64,000 bases of DNA from Akebia trifoliata (taxonomy: Eukaryota > Streptophyta > Magnoliopsida > Ranunculales > Lardizabalaceae), in the NCBI GenBank assembly GCA_017979445.1, contig CM030714.1:1798001-1862000 (forward strand), given 5' to 3'. A program made the position numbers and the translations under genes. The notes beneath the pieces were generated by a model. That model did not search any database. It was given only the letters and a program-made list of their open reading frames with translations, and had not been told where the DNA came from. This document shows positions 34,231 through 44,308 of this stretch, one piece after another (positions within the stretch are counted from its first letter, which is position 1; each line of letters begins with the position of its first letter).

Positions 34231-37200
34231 TCAGAATAGAAAATATGATGAACCAAGAACAGATGTGTGGTTTTTACCCAAGCTGCGACCACGGAGGCAT
34301 TCAAGATCCATCACCTGAGAGTGATCCACAAAGAGGTTCACCTGAAATGCACCACAAAGAAGGGAATCATCCATTCATGAATATTCAATTAGGAATCAAC
34401 ATCTAAAGAATCCAGATAAAAGGAAATTAAAAGAATAAAAATTGTGTAAGATGGTAAATTACCCTGGGTCCATAATGTTTGACAAACCACTCTGAGATTT
34501 TGGGATTTGATGCTTCAAACATAGTTTTCTCAAGACCAAGCCGACCTATGATCTTTGCAACGATATCCATCCGCAGAGAATCAGCGTATTTGCATATGTC
34601 ATCAGCATCGATCATGATCATGTCCGCTCCCGCTTCCAAGCATCTCTCAGCCCTTCTCAGCAACAAATCTACGTCCTCAACCATCTCTGTAAAATATGAC
34701 CACCATAGATTTCACCATTACAAGAATGAAGTTGTCTTTTTAAAGTAATAGAGATACACAACCATTGCGAGAATGGGTGAAACTTTGCACTGCTATCACA
34801 AGGTAATGAGCTAAACAATGATGTGGGTGTGCGATACATGACCTATTATGTGCCTTTGGATAAGTTGTTGTGTTCCATGTGTCCATGTCACATTGCTTCA
34901 AATAAAGATGTTGGGTGGAGTTAGAGAAATCTAAGGTGGTGGCTGGGTATATGCGGGTGTAGGTTCTTTAGCTTTATCTGTCAGCATAGTTGTTATCTAA
35001 TTTGTTGCTATTTTGTAGGAAGTAGTTTTTTGACGTTACTAAAAACTCTCCTATTTCTTTGTGATTTTAACGTTGTAAGGAGTCCTATATATATGTAAGT
35101 CGAGAATGGAATAAAATAATCAGAAGTTTGTTCTCATTATAACAAATAATCAGAAGTTTGTTTTCCCTCGAAGCAAACCAATTTTTACTATCTAATTTCC
35201 TTACTCCCTCTAACTCGGCTTAATCACTTAATTTCTTTCTTTTTCTTTTTCCAACCCGGCCAAGATAGGCCGACGAGGAAAAAGAGAAAGAGGCAGGGGG
35301 CGAGTGAACCATTAGACCAAGTTGCACACAAGAGCTTAGTATCAGAGCCATTGATGGAGGATCAACACATTAGTCTGCTTGAAGCCAAAGTTGGATCCTT
35401 GGCTACTACGCAAGAGAGGGTGTTCAAAGAAATGCATGAGATGTTTTTAGCCATGAACTCTCGTTTTGACCTGCTTATGGTGAGTCGTGTCCATGAGCAA
35501 GGCGAGAGCTCCACCACCAAGAATGAGGCTGCCCAAGTCAATGGTAACGTGGGGTTGGGTCGGGTTGGATCGAAAAATTCAACTATACCTAAACTTGCTA
35601 AACTAGATTTTCCTCGCTTCAATGGAAATGAAGACCCAACGAGTTGCATTTGTCGGGTTGAGCTATTCTTTGAATTCCAACAAACACCTAAGGAGGAATG
35701 GGTGCCATTGGCTGCTTACCACTTGGAAGGTGAAGCCCAACTATGGTACCAATTGCTGAAGGAAGAAGAATGGTTTATTGCTTGGGACGTGCTTATGGAG
35801 GGTCTACATGCAAGGTATGGACCCACCCAATATGAAGATTTCTTTGAGGATCTCACCAAGCTTAAACAGACTGGTTCGATTCGGGAATATCAAAGTCAGT
35901 TTGAGAGGTTGCTAAGACGATCAGGTAAGATGTCACCTTCACACCAAGTGGGCTGGTTTGTCAGTGGCCTCAAGGAGAGCATTCGGGCGGATGTCCAAGC
36001 ATCTCGGCCCGCTAATCTTTCAGCAGCCGTTGGGCTGGCCCGTCTTTATGAAGCTAAATATCAATTTCAACGCTGAACGGTTCATCTGGAGGCAAAAAAG
36101 GCACCTTTAGCTCCATCTTCGAACCTCCCACGATCTAATACACCTATCATTAAAAGGCTCACCCCTGCAGAGTTAAAAGACAGACGTGACAAGGGATTGT
36201 GCTTTAATTGTGATGAGAAATTTGGACCAGGCCATAGATGCAAGAAACTCTTCCTTATTGAAGGGTCTTGGCCCGATGATGACGAAGGTTAAGATGATAT
36301 AGGTAGCGTGGCAGCAGAGACGTAAGGAGAACCTTGTGAAGAAACCCCTGAAATTTCATTGCATGCCATCCCTAGGGCCTAAGCTCCCCAAACAATGCGG
36401 GTGAAGAGCAATATGGGGCGTCAACTAATTACCGTTTTGGTCGAACTCAGGAAGCACTCACAATTTCTTAAGTGATAAAATAGCTAAAAAAGTGGGACTG
36501 CAGCCTATAGGTGAAGGACAATTTGAAGTGGTCGTGGCTAGTGGTGAAAAGTTAACCAGTGCAGGCAAGTGCAAAAGTGTAACTATGAAACTCCAAGGTT
36601 TCCCCATAGTTGTGGATCTCTACCTTTTACCCTTAGAAAGATGTGATGCTGTCCTTGGTGCACAATGGTTGTGGACACTTGGTCCAATCATGACTGCACA
36701 AGAATGTAATAGAAAATTTATGACAAAGAGACTTCTAGCCATATTGGCATTGCACACCATTTAAATGACCTGAATAGTAACACCATATGGAATATCACAG
36801 CTACATTCAGCTAAAACATGCAGACAGATTTATTAATAGATTGAGTATGTCAAGCCAAGTGAGTTGTCTATTAGTAGATATAGTGTATTAAGTCTATGGA
36901 TAAGGCTTCTTTGTTGTGGTGGTGATTTTTTTCAGATCATCTCAAGGCACAAAGCCTCGCTAGATTACTCAGAGGTGTGATGTATTTTTGTCGTGCAAGG
37001 TCGATGCACATGTCTCATACGTTGGTTTATAGAAGAAAAAAAAATCATGGTAAAAGATGGTTGTGGTAGAGAATGCAATGGCAGTCACGGCTATTCCCAA
37101 CATTTTCCCATCGCTATTGCTTATACATACATAAGTAGAAAACTTCTCCACTAAGGGCTTCTTGAGTTGCCATTGCCCATCTCTCACTTTGTTGTGGTGG

Positions 37201-39428
37201 TGATTTTTGTCAGATCATCTCAAGGCACAAAGCCTTGCTAGATTACTCAGAGGTGTGACATATTTCTGTTGTGCAAGGTTGAAGCACATGTCTGATACGT
37301 TGGTTTATCGAAAAAAAATCATGGTAAAAGATGGTTGTGGCAGAGAATGCAATGGCAGTCATGGCTATTCCCGACATTTTCCCATTGCTATTGCTTATAC
37401 ATACATAAGTAGAAAACTTCTCCACTAAGGGCTCCTTGAGTTGCCATTGCCCCATCTCTCACTCTTTATCCTTTGCTCAAAACTTCTCTCGCATCCTCTC
37501 ATTGACTCCACGGCCACTCAACGACCATAAACTAGGTTTAGGGAGAAGCTAAATCACTCTATTCCGAATCATCACACATGAGCAAGACCTCGTCCACATC
37601 ATACTTTTTTTCAATACATTATACTTTTTATAAAAAAAAGACCTCATCCACATCATTCGAAGCTCAATTCCTCCAGTTACGTTACTAAAGTACTTTTACC
37701 TATACACGATGCTATTTATTGTTAACCAACCAACTACTCCAAAAGTCCGATCTGTTGGAAAGGGGGAGAACTAATATAAGAGGGTCATGGGGCTTAACTG
37801 GAGTATGACTAACCCGAGAGTGGAGGAAAATATACACTCAACACTCCCTCTCTAGGTTCGTATAGGTCACGGGTTTGATTCTTTCCACCCTTATGGGTGA
37901 GGGGGATACTTGAGGAAAATATAAACTCAACACTTCCCCTCACCCATATGGGTGGAAAGAATCAAACCCGTGATACCTATACGAACCTAGCACTCTGATA
38001 CCATGTTAACCAACCAACTACTCCAAAAGACCGATCTGTTGGACAAGGGGAGAACTATGAATATAAGAGGTGGTAAATTTGGGGGTCCAACTCAAAACCA
38101 ATTGGCTATGAGTGGAGAGGTCCGGGAACTTATAAGGAGAGAGACAAAGCAATGTGTGTCTGATGTGGGATTAAACTCAACACGCCCTCGCACGTGTGGG
38201 CTGAGCTGGGCCAAAGCACGTGGACACATGAATTGAGTGACATGGAGGAGAGAAAGGCCCATTCTGTTACCATGATAAATTTGGGGGTCCAACTCAAAAC
38301 CAATTGGCTATGAGTGGAGAGGCCCAAGAACTTATAAGGAGAGAGACACTACAATGTGTGTCCAATGTGGGACTAAACTCAACAAGAGGGTCATGGGGCT
38401 TAACTGGGGTATGACAAACCCGAGAGTGGAGGAAAATACACTCAACATTTATCACCTACATTTATATTTGATCAACACTTTTCTACAATTTAGCAAAAAT
38501 ATCCATGTATCCTATGCTTGTATAAAGTAATAGATGTCCCCATTATTAATTAAAATTTGCCTATTTGGCACCTCTAGCAATTCGAATACATATCATTGAA
38601 AACGAATTCACTTGCATACCAGATGGTTGAGGGGGGACCGGGGCGATATATGCCCCAAAAGCTCTATCACCACCAATTGGCATATCTGACTTGTCAAACT
38701 TCACTGCAAACTGAGGTTTAGCTTTCAGACCACCATTCTTTATCAAACGAACAAATCTTAAAAGAGCTTCTTCAGGAATTTTAAGAGACCCCACATTTAA
38801 CTCGATTGTGTCGAATCCCAAATGCTTACAATCCTGTAAAATTCTATAGTTTGAGAGGAAATCCAGAATGGATTTAAACCAAAAAAAATTAATTTGGCAC
38901 CTGACCTCTACATATTGTTTGAAGTTTGCTGGTCCTTGGTGAAGCAAATGCTCGGCCCAATCGCCCGTACTCACATACACGTCATGTTTGTGAGCCATGT
39001 CTGTTACTTCTTTTATAAAAGCTTTTGGCATTAAGCTGTGAGATCCACCAGAGAACTTCAACCCATCAACAAACTCTCCTTTAGACTCAAAAATATCCTG
39101 CAAAGAAGCACAGACAGAGATCAATATCAATGAGATCATGAAAAAAAAAGGGGGATTTTGAGCTAAACTCCAAAGACCCATTGCTAAGAAATGTTAATTG
39201 ATAACAAGTGAGAGTAAAGTTTCAATCTTTTATTATGTAATTACTGAAGAAATAAAATCCCTGAAAATTTGCACCAAATTCAAAGAGAAATAGATGAAAT
39301 CGAACCTGAAGAGCGTTTTGGGTCAAAAGGGTGTAATGGGGACCTCTCATTTCTGTGACTCCGTATCTTCGAGGCTTCTCAGGTCGATCTTCGTTCTCGA
39401 AGAAGCTCTTCCATCCATACGCTGACAT
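34231..39428 (-). CDS. HSA32: HSA32, heat-stress-associated 32-kDa protein (PSL synthase family)
   Basis: Five exons: 39428-39306, 39097-38906, 38833-38620, 34686-34463 and 34341-34231, all in consistent phase, 287 residues. Recognised blocks in order: ENEDRPEKPRRYGVTEMRGP, FVDGLKFSGGSHSLMPK, HDVYVSTGDWAEHLL, LGFDTIELNVG, GLKAKPQFAVKFDKSD, ERCLEAGADMIMIDADD and VNLFVDHSQVMDLECLRG. This is the plant HSA32 protein, a TIM-barrel relative of archaeal phosphosulfolactate synthase ComA, known to prolong acquired thermotolerance together with HSP101. Introns 1, 2 and 4 are short; intron 3 (34687-38619) is 3.9 kb and full of transposons. The exact C-terminus follows the last exon's open frame and is the least certain part. 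Confidence 0.92.
34830..36765 (+). mobile_element. Broken Ty3/gypsy fragment in HSA32 intron 3
   Basis: It is antisense to HSA32. An LTR-like tract (about 34830-35334, with TATATATATG near 35090) is followed by a degraded Met-tRNA primer site (TAGTATCAGAGC, 35337-35348). Then come gag (35351-36076 open, ending in a stop), a Cys/His knuckle (CFNCDEKFGPGHRC, from 36200) with further stops after it, and protease remnants (36430-36764) where the active site is shifted out of frame. No reverse transcriptase, integrase or 3' LTR is present. The left border is a guess. Confidence 0.75.
36910..37463. repeat. 278-bp tandem duplication
   Basis: Copy 1 (36910-37187) and copy 2 (37188-37463) each run from TTTGTTGTGGTGGTGATTTT to CCATCTCTCAC with a low level of substitution and a few small indels. 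It lies in HSA32 intron 3. The small frames in it are duplicated by-products. Confidence 0.85.
37852..37988. repeat. Large inverted duplication inside the TRIM
   Basis: The arms of about 53-56 bp, running from CTAGGTTCGTATAGG to GGGTGAGGGG, face each other around a spacer that contains a second copy of an LTR end (AAATATAAACTCAACA). Only a few differences separate the arms, so the transcript could fold into a long hairpin. Confidence 0.85.
38071..38384 (-). mobile_element. TRIM (112-bp LTRs) nested in another TRIM
   Basis: LTRs at 38071-38182 and 38273-38384 are each 112 bp and on the plus strand end in AAACTCAACA; the minus-strand form begins TGTTGAGTTTA and ends with TTTATCA. A degraded reverse primer site ATTCTGTTACCA lies at 38261-38272. 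The target duplication AGAGG is at 38066-38070 and 38385-38389. The insertion site lies within the right LTR of the TRIM at 37720-38447. A relative is at 31575-31872. Confidence 0.9.
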
Positions 39429-39565
39429 TTTCTTTCACAAAATTTTGAGAAATCGAGAGAGAGAGAGAGATGATCGCTTATTCTCCGCGTCTCTCTTTGC
39501 GTTAAAAACTCTTTCAGTTTTATCTGATTTTCGACATTTTTGTTTGAAGTCTTCTCTCTCTCTCT

Positions 39566-39595
39566 AGAAACTTTGAGCTGTTTCTGGAAGCTCTG
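39566..39595 (-). promoter_or_regulatory. Gapped heat-shock-element-like motif upstream of HSA32
   Basis: Read in steps of five bases the segment gives AGAAA, CTTTG, AGCTG, TTTCT, GGAAG, CTCTG. Three of these units match the nGAAn/nTTCn pattern exactly and two nearly so, in proper phase. It starts 138 bp upstream of the HSA32 start codon. HSA32 is known to be heat-induced through heat-shock factors; binding here is inferred. Confidence 0.4.
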
Positions 39596-39909
39596 TTCTC
39601 TTTCTGTCCGTGTCATCACTTATCACTCATCACTTGGTTTTCTTACGGATCAAATAACCGAAATCTGATCCGAAAAAGGTTCCTACTACATAGTTTATAA
39701 TCAAAGATAGAAATCGTCCATCAAAGAACTTCTATTGACACCTCATTCTTACTAATTACATCCCAAATAAAAATTAAGACAATAAATGAATGGTTGAGAA
39801 CAAGTTAAAGTTGGAGTGCCAATAGAAACTCTCTCATTTTATAATGGAAGATTTCTATCTTTTGAGTTTAGGATTTTATTCGAACCTAATCATAATAAAT
39901 AAATGAAAT

Positions 39910-40055
39910 GTTCAGCACCAAACATTTTGACAAAACATTTTTCAAAACATGGGTTAAAAATTTTAGAATGAGCTGATTTTTGGTGAGAATGATCTCTATG
40001 CATGTAGGACAAAAATGGTTGGTTAAAATGTTGGCCAAAATGTTTGGTGCTGAAC
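39910..40055. mobile_element. 146-bp MITE with perfect 20-bp inverted termini
   Basis: The left end GTTCAGCACCAAACATTTTG (39910-39929) is the exact reverse complement of 40036-40055. The inner arms stay partly complementary. The flanks are AATAAATAAATG-like on both sides, but no unambiguous target duplication could be set. It is about 480 bp upstream of HSA32. Confidence 0.8.
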
Positions 40056-40309
40056 GGGACCCAATAAATAAATAATGACTGAATTTGTTTTGTTTGAAGG
40101 AGAGTTTTAATGTTTTGTAAGGTAAAAATTATAATCTGAACCAAACCTTTGTAATGATTGAAGAGTGTATCTTAATTTCTATTTGGGGTGTGATAAATAA
40201 GTGAAGAATATGGCGTGTTATAAGTAAAAGTTGGGTGCTAATAACAAGTCTCTAGTAAGTGTTAAAGTGACTCCCTAAGAATATGTGCTTAAAACCATGG
40301 AAAATACTA

Positions 40310-40535
40310 GAATGACACAAATGGAGACACAAAGGTGACAAAAATGATGTGGTGGAACACACACAATCGTAAATGTTTTTTACTTGTATCTCACAGAAAA
40401 GCATATACGGTAATGTGCACGACACCACGAGTTTTTATCACCCTTATGTCTCCCTTTGTGTCAATCCAACACGACTCAAATCATATATGCTTTTTCCTAG
40501 AGATACAAGTGAGAACATTTCTGGTGTGGATGGCA
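40310..40535. repeat. Imperfect foldback repeat
   Basis: CTTGTATCTCACAGAAAAGC (from about 40383) faces GCTTTTTCCTAGAGATACAAG (to about 40511), and GGAGACACAAAGGTGA faces TCACCCTTATGTCTCC. This gives an imperfect hairpin of about 200 bp of MITE type. Confidence 0.5.
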
Positions 40536-40929
40536 AGGCTTTTACTTCATGACCTCAATTAGACTAATTTTGAGTGAATAGAATGAGCCTAACCTAAAGA
40601 TTGGGCTAATTTTGAGTGAATAGGATTTGGATTTTCTTGTCATACTTACAAGCAATAATGGAGAGATGATTGGGCATATAATGGATGGTAGATGTGTTAT
40701 AATGGATCCATAACTCAAAATTTGAGTGTGAAATTAGGGTTGGGTAGGAGTTATTTGTAGGTGGCCCAAAACCCAATATTTTTTTTCTTTGGTCCAATAG
40801 GTACGTTTAAATAAAAAAATTTCAAGTTGCTTTGATTTGACAACTCTAACAAGCGGTGGGTTTTGGTTTTGATAGATAAAAGTGAATGAATATAGGGTCG
40901 GGTTCCAGCAACACACATTGCGACACACA

Positions 40930-41240
40930 TATAGACAACGTGTTTGTCTTATATGGGCAAAAATGTTTGGAATGGGCTAATTTTTTGTGAAGATGATCTT
41001 TGTGATGAGAGAATCATCCTGGCAAAAAATCATCAAATTCCAAAACTTCTAACCCCATCAAAATTGATTTACAAAAATTGGACGGTCTATAATTTTTCAA
41101 CAAAAATCGGACGGTCTAGAAGTTTTGTAATGGGATGATTTTTTGCCAGGATGATCCCCTCACCATAGAGATCATCCTCACAAAAAATCAGTCCATTCCA
41201 AACATTTTTGCCCATATAAGACAAAACGCGTTGTCTATAT
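40930..41240. mobile_element. Foldback MITE of about 310 bp
   Basis: Two arms of about 140 bp are nearly exact inverted copies, with termini ATATAGACAACG / CGTTGTCTATAT and inner blocks GGGCAAAAATGTTTGGAATG and GATGATTTTTTGCCAGGATG. A centre with TTGGACGGTCTA and TCGGACGGTCTA is duplicated. A related, more diverged copy is at 49219-49480. Confidence 0.8.
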
Positions 41241-41249
41241 GATTGTCGT

Positions 41250-42029
41250 TTGAACCTGATCCATGAATATATGTGTTGAAAAGTTTATATGAGACAAACA
41301 AAGGAAATGGATATGTGATCCTGTCTTCAACTTGAAAATGACAAAAAGTTTGATATTTGGAAATCACAAGTGTGAAAGAGTGACTAACAAACAACTTGGA
41401 GATATTTTGTGTTGGATGGCAACGTGTCTATTTCGATGAACCTTGCACCACAAGATTGGTGGCTATGTGGTTGAACATGATATGTTCGAAGAAATACCTA
41501 TAAGACATGATGCATTAAATTATGATTAAAAATTAGTGATATTTGTAGCGAATGGACGAATTGAAATTTGATAGTGATCCAAGCCCCGTTAATATGCTAC
41601 CAAATGTAGACGTAAAGTAGAAGGCATAGTAGACATGAAAGAACCGCACAAAAGATATTTGTTGTATAATTTTGAGGACTCTGTATGTGAAACATAATTT
41701 CAGAAGTCATGAGCTTTTATTAAGTACAGATCAAGCCAACCAGATTGAAATCGGCCATGTCTCTGACACCATGAAAGATTTTTAACTCAATTGAAATATT
41801 AGAGATAAATAATGTTATTTGAAATTAAGAATTAGTGGATACATTGATCTAAGTTAAATTCATATTAAATAGAAAACTAACCATCATAATGACTTGATCT
41901 AATCTTGAAAATGATCCAATGCATTTCAATAAATCATGAAAGATCACAACTTAATTCAATGCATTAATGATTCACTTTGAAAACATTAATGTTATTAAAA
42001 ATCCAATGAATAGTGATTTTCTGCCACCC
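41250..42029. other. Gene-free stretch
   Basis: Nothing recognised. Confidence 0.4.
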
Positions 42030-42175
42030 CTTGTAACATGCACCCCCATCACAGAACCGTAGATCACTTGCTTTGGGATATGACAAATCAAAAATCTTTT
42101 TCTTGTGTATCCCAAGGCAAATGATTTATGATTCTGTGATAAGATTATAAGGAGTATGTTAGAGGGGGCATTAGG
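42030..42175. mobile_element. MITE related to 26956-27134
   Basis: The left arm (ATGCACCCCCATCACAGAAC) and the reversed right arm (ATGTTAGAGGGGGC region, TGATTCTGTGATAAG) form an imperfect inverted repeat with the same AGAACCGTAGATCA wording as the element at 26956. Confidence 0.5.
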
Positions 42176-43300
42176 TGATATCACAACTCAAAACCAAATG
42201 TGCAAAACAAATAGAATTAGATTCATGTCGATTTCTATCACATTGTGCACCCAAAGCTTTTTAAGAAAATACTAAGAATTTCCACTAAATTCAAATCTTT
42301 TAGGAAACATAGGCTCCTCTATAAATCAACATACCAATTCTACTTTTACGCCATTTGAAAGCATCACCTTCTGTCTTAGCTTACCTAACTAAGTTATTTA
42401 ATAATTGAAGTTGCCAACTAAATTAGTGGATAAAGTCTATGGGTGATGATACCATACACCTCGATTTAATTCCTCCCATCACATAATTATAATTCTCAAT
42501 ACAAATAGGCGTATGCGTTCTTTTTTCTTATTTAAAAGCGGTGAAATCCAACCCTATTTAAATTAAAACGTTATTATTATTACATATGCATTGTGGGTAT
42601 CTCAAGAAGACTCACTCAATAACAAAGAAGTGAATTTGTCACTTTAAATAAATAAAATGGCGACTTCGCTGCTTTGCACAATTAATCTTATTTATGGGAC
42701 GTTTAATTAAGAATTTTTTTTAATTTGACAATTAAGTTAGTGCCCAAAAATTAGGCGGCCATTTAGCAAGAAAATCCTACATTAAGGTGTACCAAGTAAT
42801 TTTACCCAAGAAATACACACAACATCAACCCAACATGACATCCATGAAACCACACCCTTACATCACTAGGATTTTTTTTTTTTTTTTTTTTTTTAACTTT
42901 ACCCTAACAGAGCAATACTTATACTAGGAACATGTGATAATGACAAGGACGACTTCAAATCGTAGAACATGGTTTTGTACTGATAGAGCAATTACAGGAG
43001 GACTTTTTTTCCTCAACCCAGCTAAGAGGATAAACTTGGATTCCCTAGAAAGCACTTTTTATCTTCTAGGGATTAGTAAATATTTTCTAGGGATACCTTT
43101 GCATAGGAATTCTAAGCATCTCATAATGTTTACTGCCATCTCACCCACTTAATAGTAGGAATGGCAGAGAATTTGAGGGCAATTTTAATTTTTGGGATTT
43201 TTTCTAAGCTCAAAACACTTTGAAGCTCTCCATCAAATATACGGTTGGGATGTGAGAAAAAACACGAATTTTCTAAGAATCAACTAATGCATTTAAGAAA
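42176..43300. other. Gene-free stretch
   Basis: A block at 42720-42805 (CCCAAAAATTA...TAGCAAGAAAATCCTACATT) recurs at about 53990-54080 and 55650-55740, marking a dispersed repeat family. Poly(T) at 42870-42893. No gene. Confidence 0.4.
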
Positions 43301-43305
43301 TAAGT

Positions 43306-43651
43306 TTTTTTACGATCCTTAGGTTAAGACTTAAAATTTTCACTCCATTAACGCCTAGGTACTTTGGAAGCATTAGTTGGGTCTTAAGATTTGCTATCAG
43401 AGCCAACTCCACGTTCAGGGTTTGAGTCATGAGGAGGCGATTATGGGGAAAAAAAATATGGTATGGGATATAGAAGGGGGAGCTTGCCATGGTATAGGAT
43501 ATGGAAGGGGTCCGTCATAGTAAACCACCGTGATTAGTCAGGGAAAGGGCTTGAAGCGTGGGGAGTATGTTACGATTCTTAGGTTAAGACTTAAAACTTT
43601 TCATTCCATTAATGCCTAAGTACTTTTGGAGCATTGCTTTGAGTCTTCACA
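43306..43651 (+). mobile_element. TRIM with about 84-bp LTRs, copy 1
   Basis: LTR-like ends (43306-43389 and 43568-43651) both contain ACGATYCTTAGGTTAAGACT and end in GTCTTAAGA or GTCTTCACA. The primer-site region TTTGCTATCAGAGCC follows the left LTR. A candidate target duplication TAAGT is at 43301-43305 and 43652-43656. The closely related copy at 48759-49212 has cleaner borders. Confidence 0.75.
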
Positions 43652-43656
43652 TAAGT

Positions 43657-44308
43657 TGAACATTTAACAGAAATTTAAATTTAGGGACAAGTGTTGCATA
43701 ATGGACCGCTTTTGGCCTCAAATCTTTGAGGGATTTAGAGTCATCTTTCAGAATATTTCTCTATGTTTTAGTGTTGGGTATTAGGTTCGCGTGTCATTTC
43801 AAGCCCCGAATAATAAAAGATCCAAATCTAAATAGAACACATTATCATGACCAGACTACAATCAAAATCCTTAAATTAGGTAGTTTGATGGATCATTTTT
43901 CTAAGCTTAAACAATCTAAAGGTCCCTTTATACATGGAGTCTGATCATTCCCTCCTCCCTCTGTACCCCACCCAACACTCATGAAAGGAATCTAAGTGTC
44001 AAAAAAAAAGAAAAAAAGAGAAACAAAAGTAAAAGTTATGAAGAAAACGGATACACAAAAGATGCTTTTTCTTCTTTATAACAGCTAATCACTTTTCAAA
44101 TATTATTAGTTTATTTATTGTTCATAACTTTACCCTTAACACCCCCCACCCCCCCCCCCAAACCACACACACACACACACATATGCACACACACCCATCC
44201 ACCCACCAGTTGCTCACTAAGAGTGAAAATCCTTGCTAAAGATCCCTCCCTTCTCTTCTTCTTCTCTTTCTAAATTAACACAATTCATTAGAGCTTCGCA
44301 ATAGCTAA
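43657..44308 (+). other. Upstream region of the DUF1218 gene
   Basis: It contains a C-run followed by an (AC)n tract at about 44142-44182 and a pyrimidine-rich leader (CTTCTCTTCTTCTTCTC, from 44252) just before the ATG. No other gene is seen. Confidence 0.5.

Larger units (their letters stand above)
37720..38447 (-). mobile_element. TRIM (124-bp LTR family), host of a nested TRIM
   Basis: The left LTR (37720-37843) and right LTR (38004-38447, interrupted) begin TGTTAACCAACC and end in CACTCAACA on the plus strand. The reverse primer site CTCTGATACCA is at 37993-38003 (minus strand TGGTATCAGAG). The target duplication TTTAT is at 37715-37719 and 38448-38452. Without the nested TRIM and its duplicated 5 bp, the right LTR is 125 bp. 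The interior carries a large inverted duplication. It is in HSA32 intron 3, in the same orientation as HSA32. Confidence 0.9.

Noticed and set aside
35351..36076. Host gene encoding a 241-residue protein
   Set aside because: It is gag of a Ty3/gypsy fragment, placed right after a Met-tRNA primer site and followed by a Cys/His knuckle and protease remnants.
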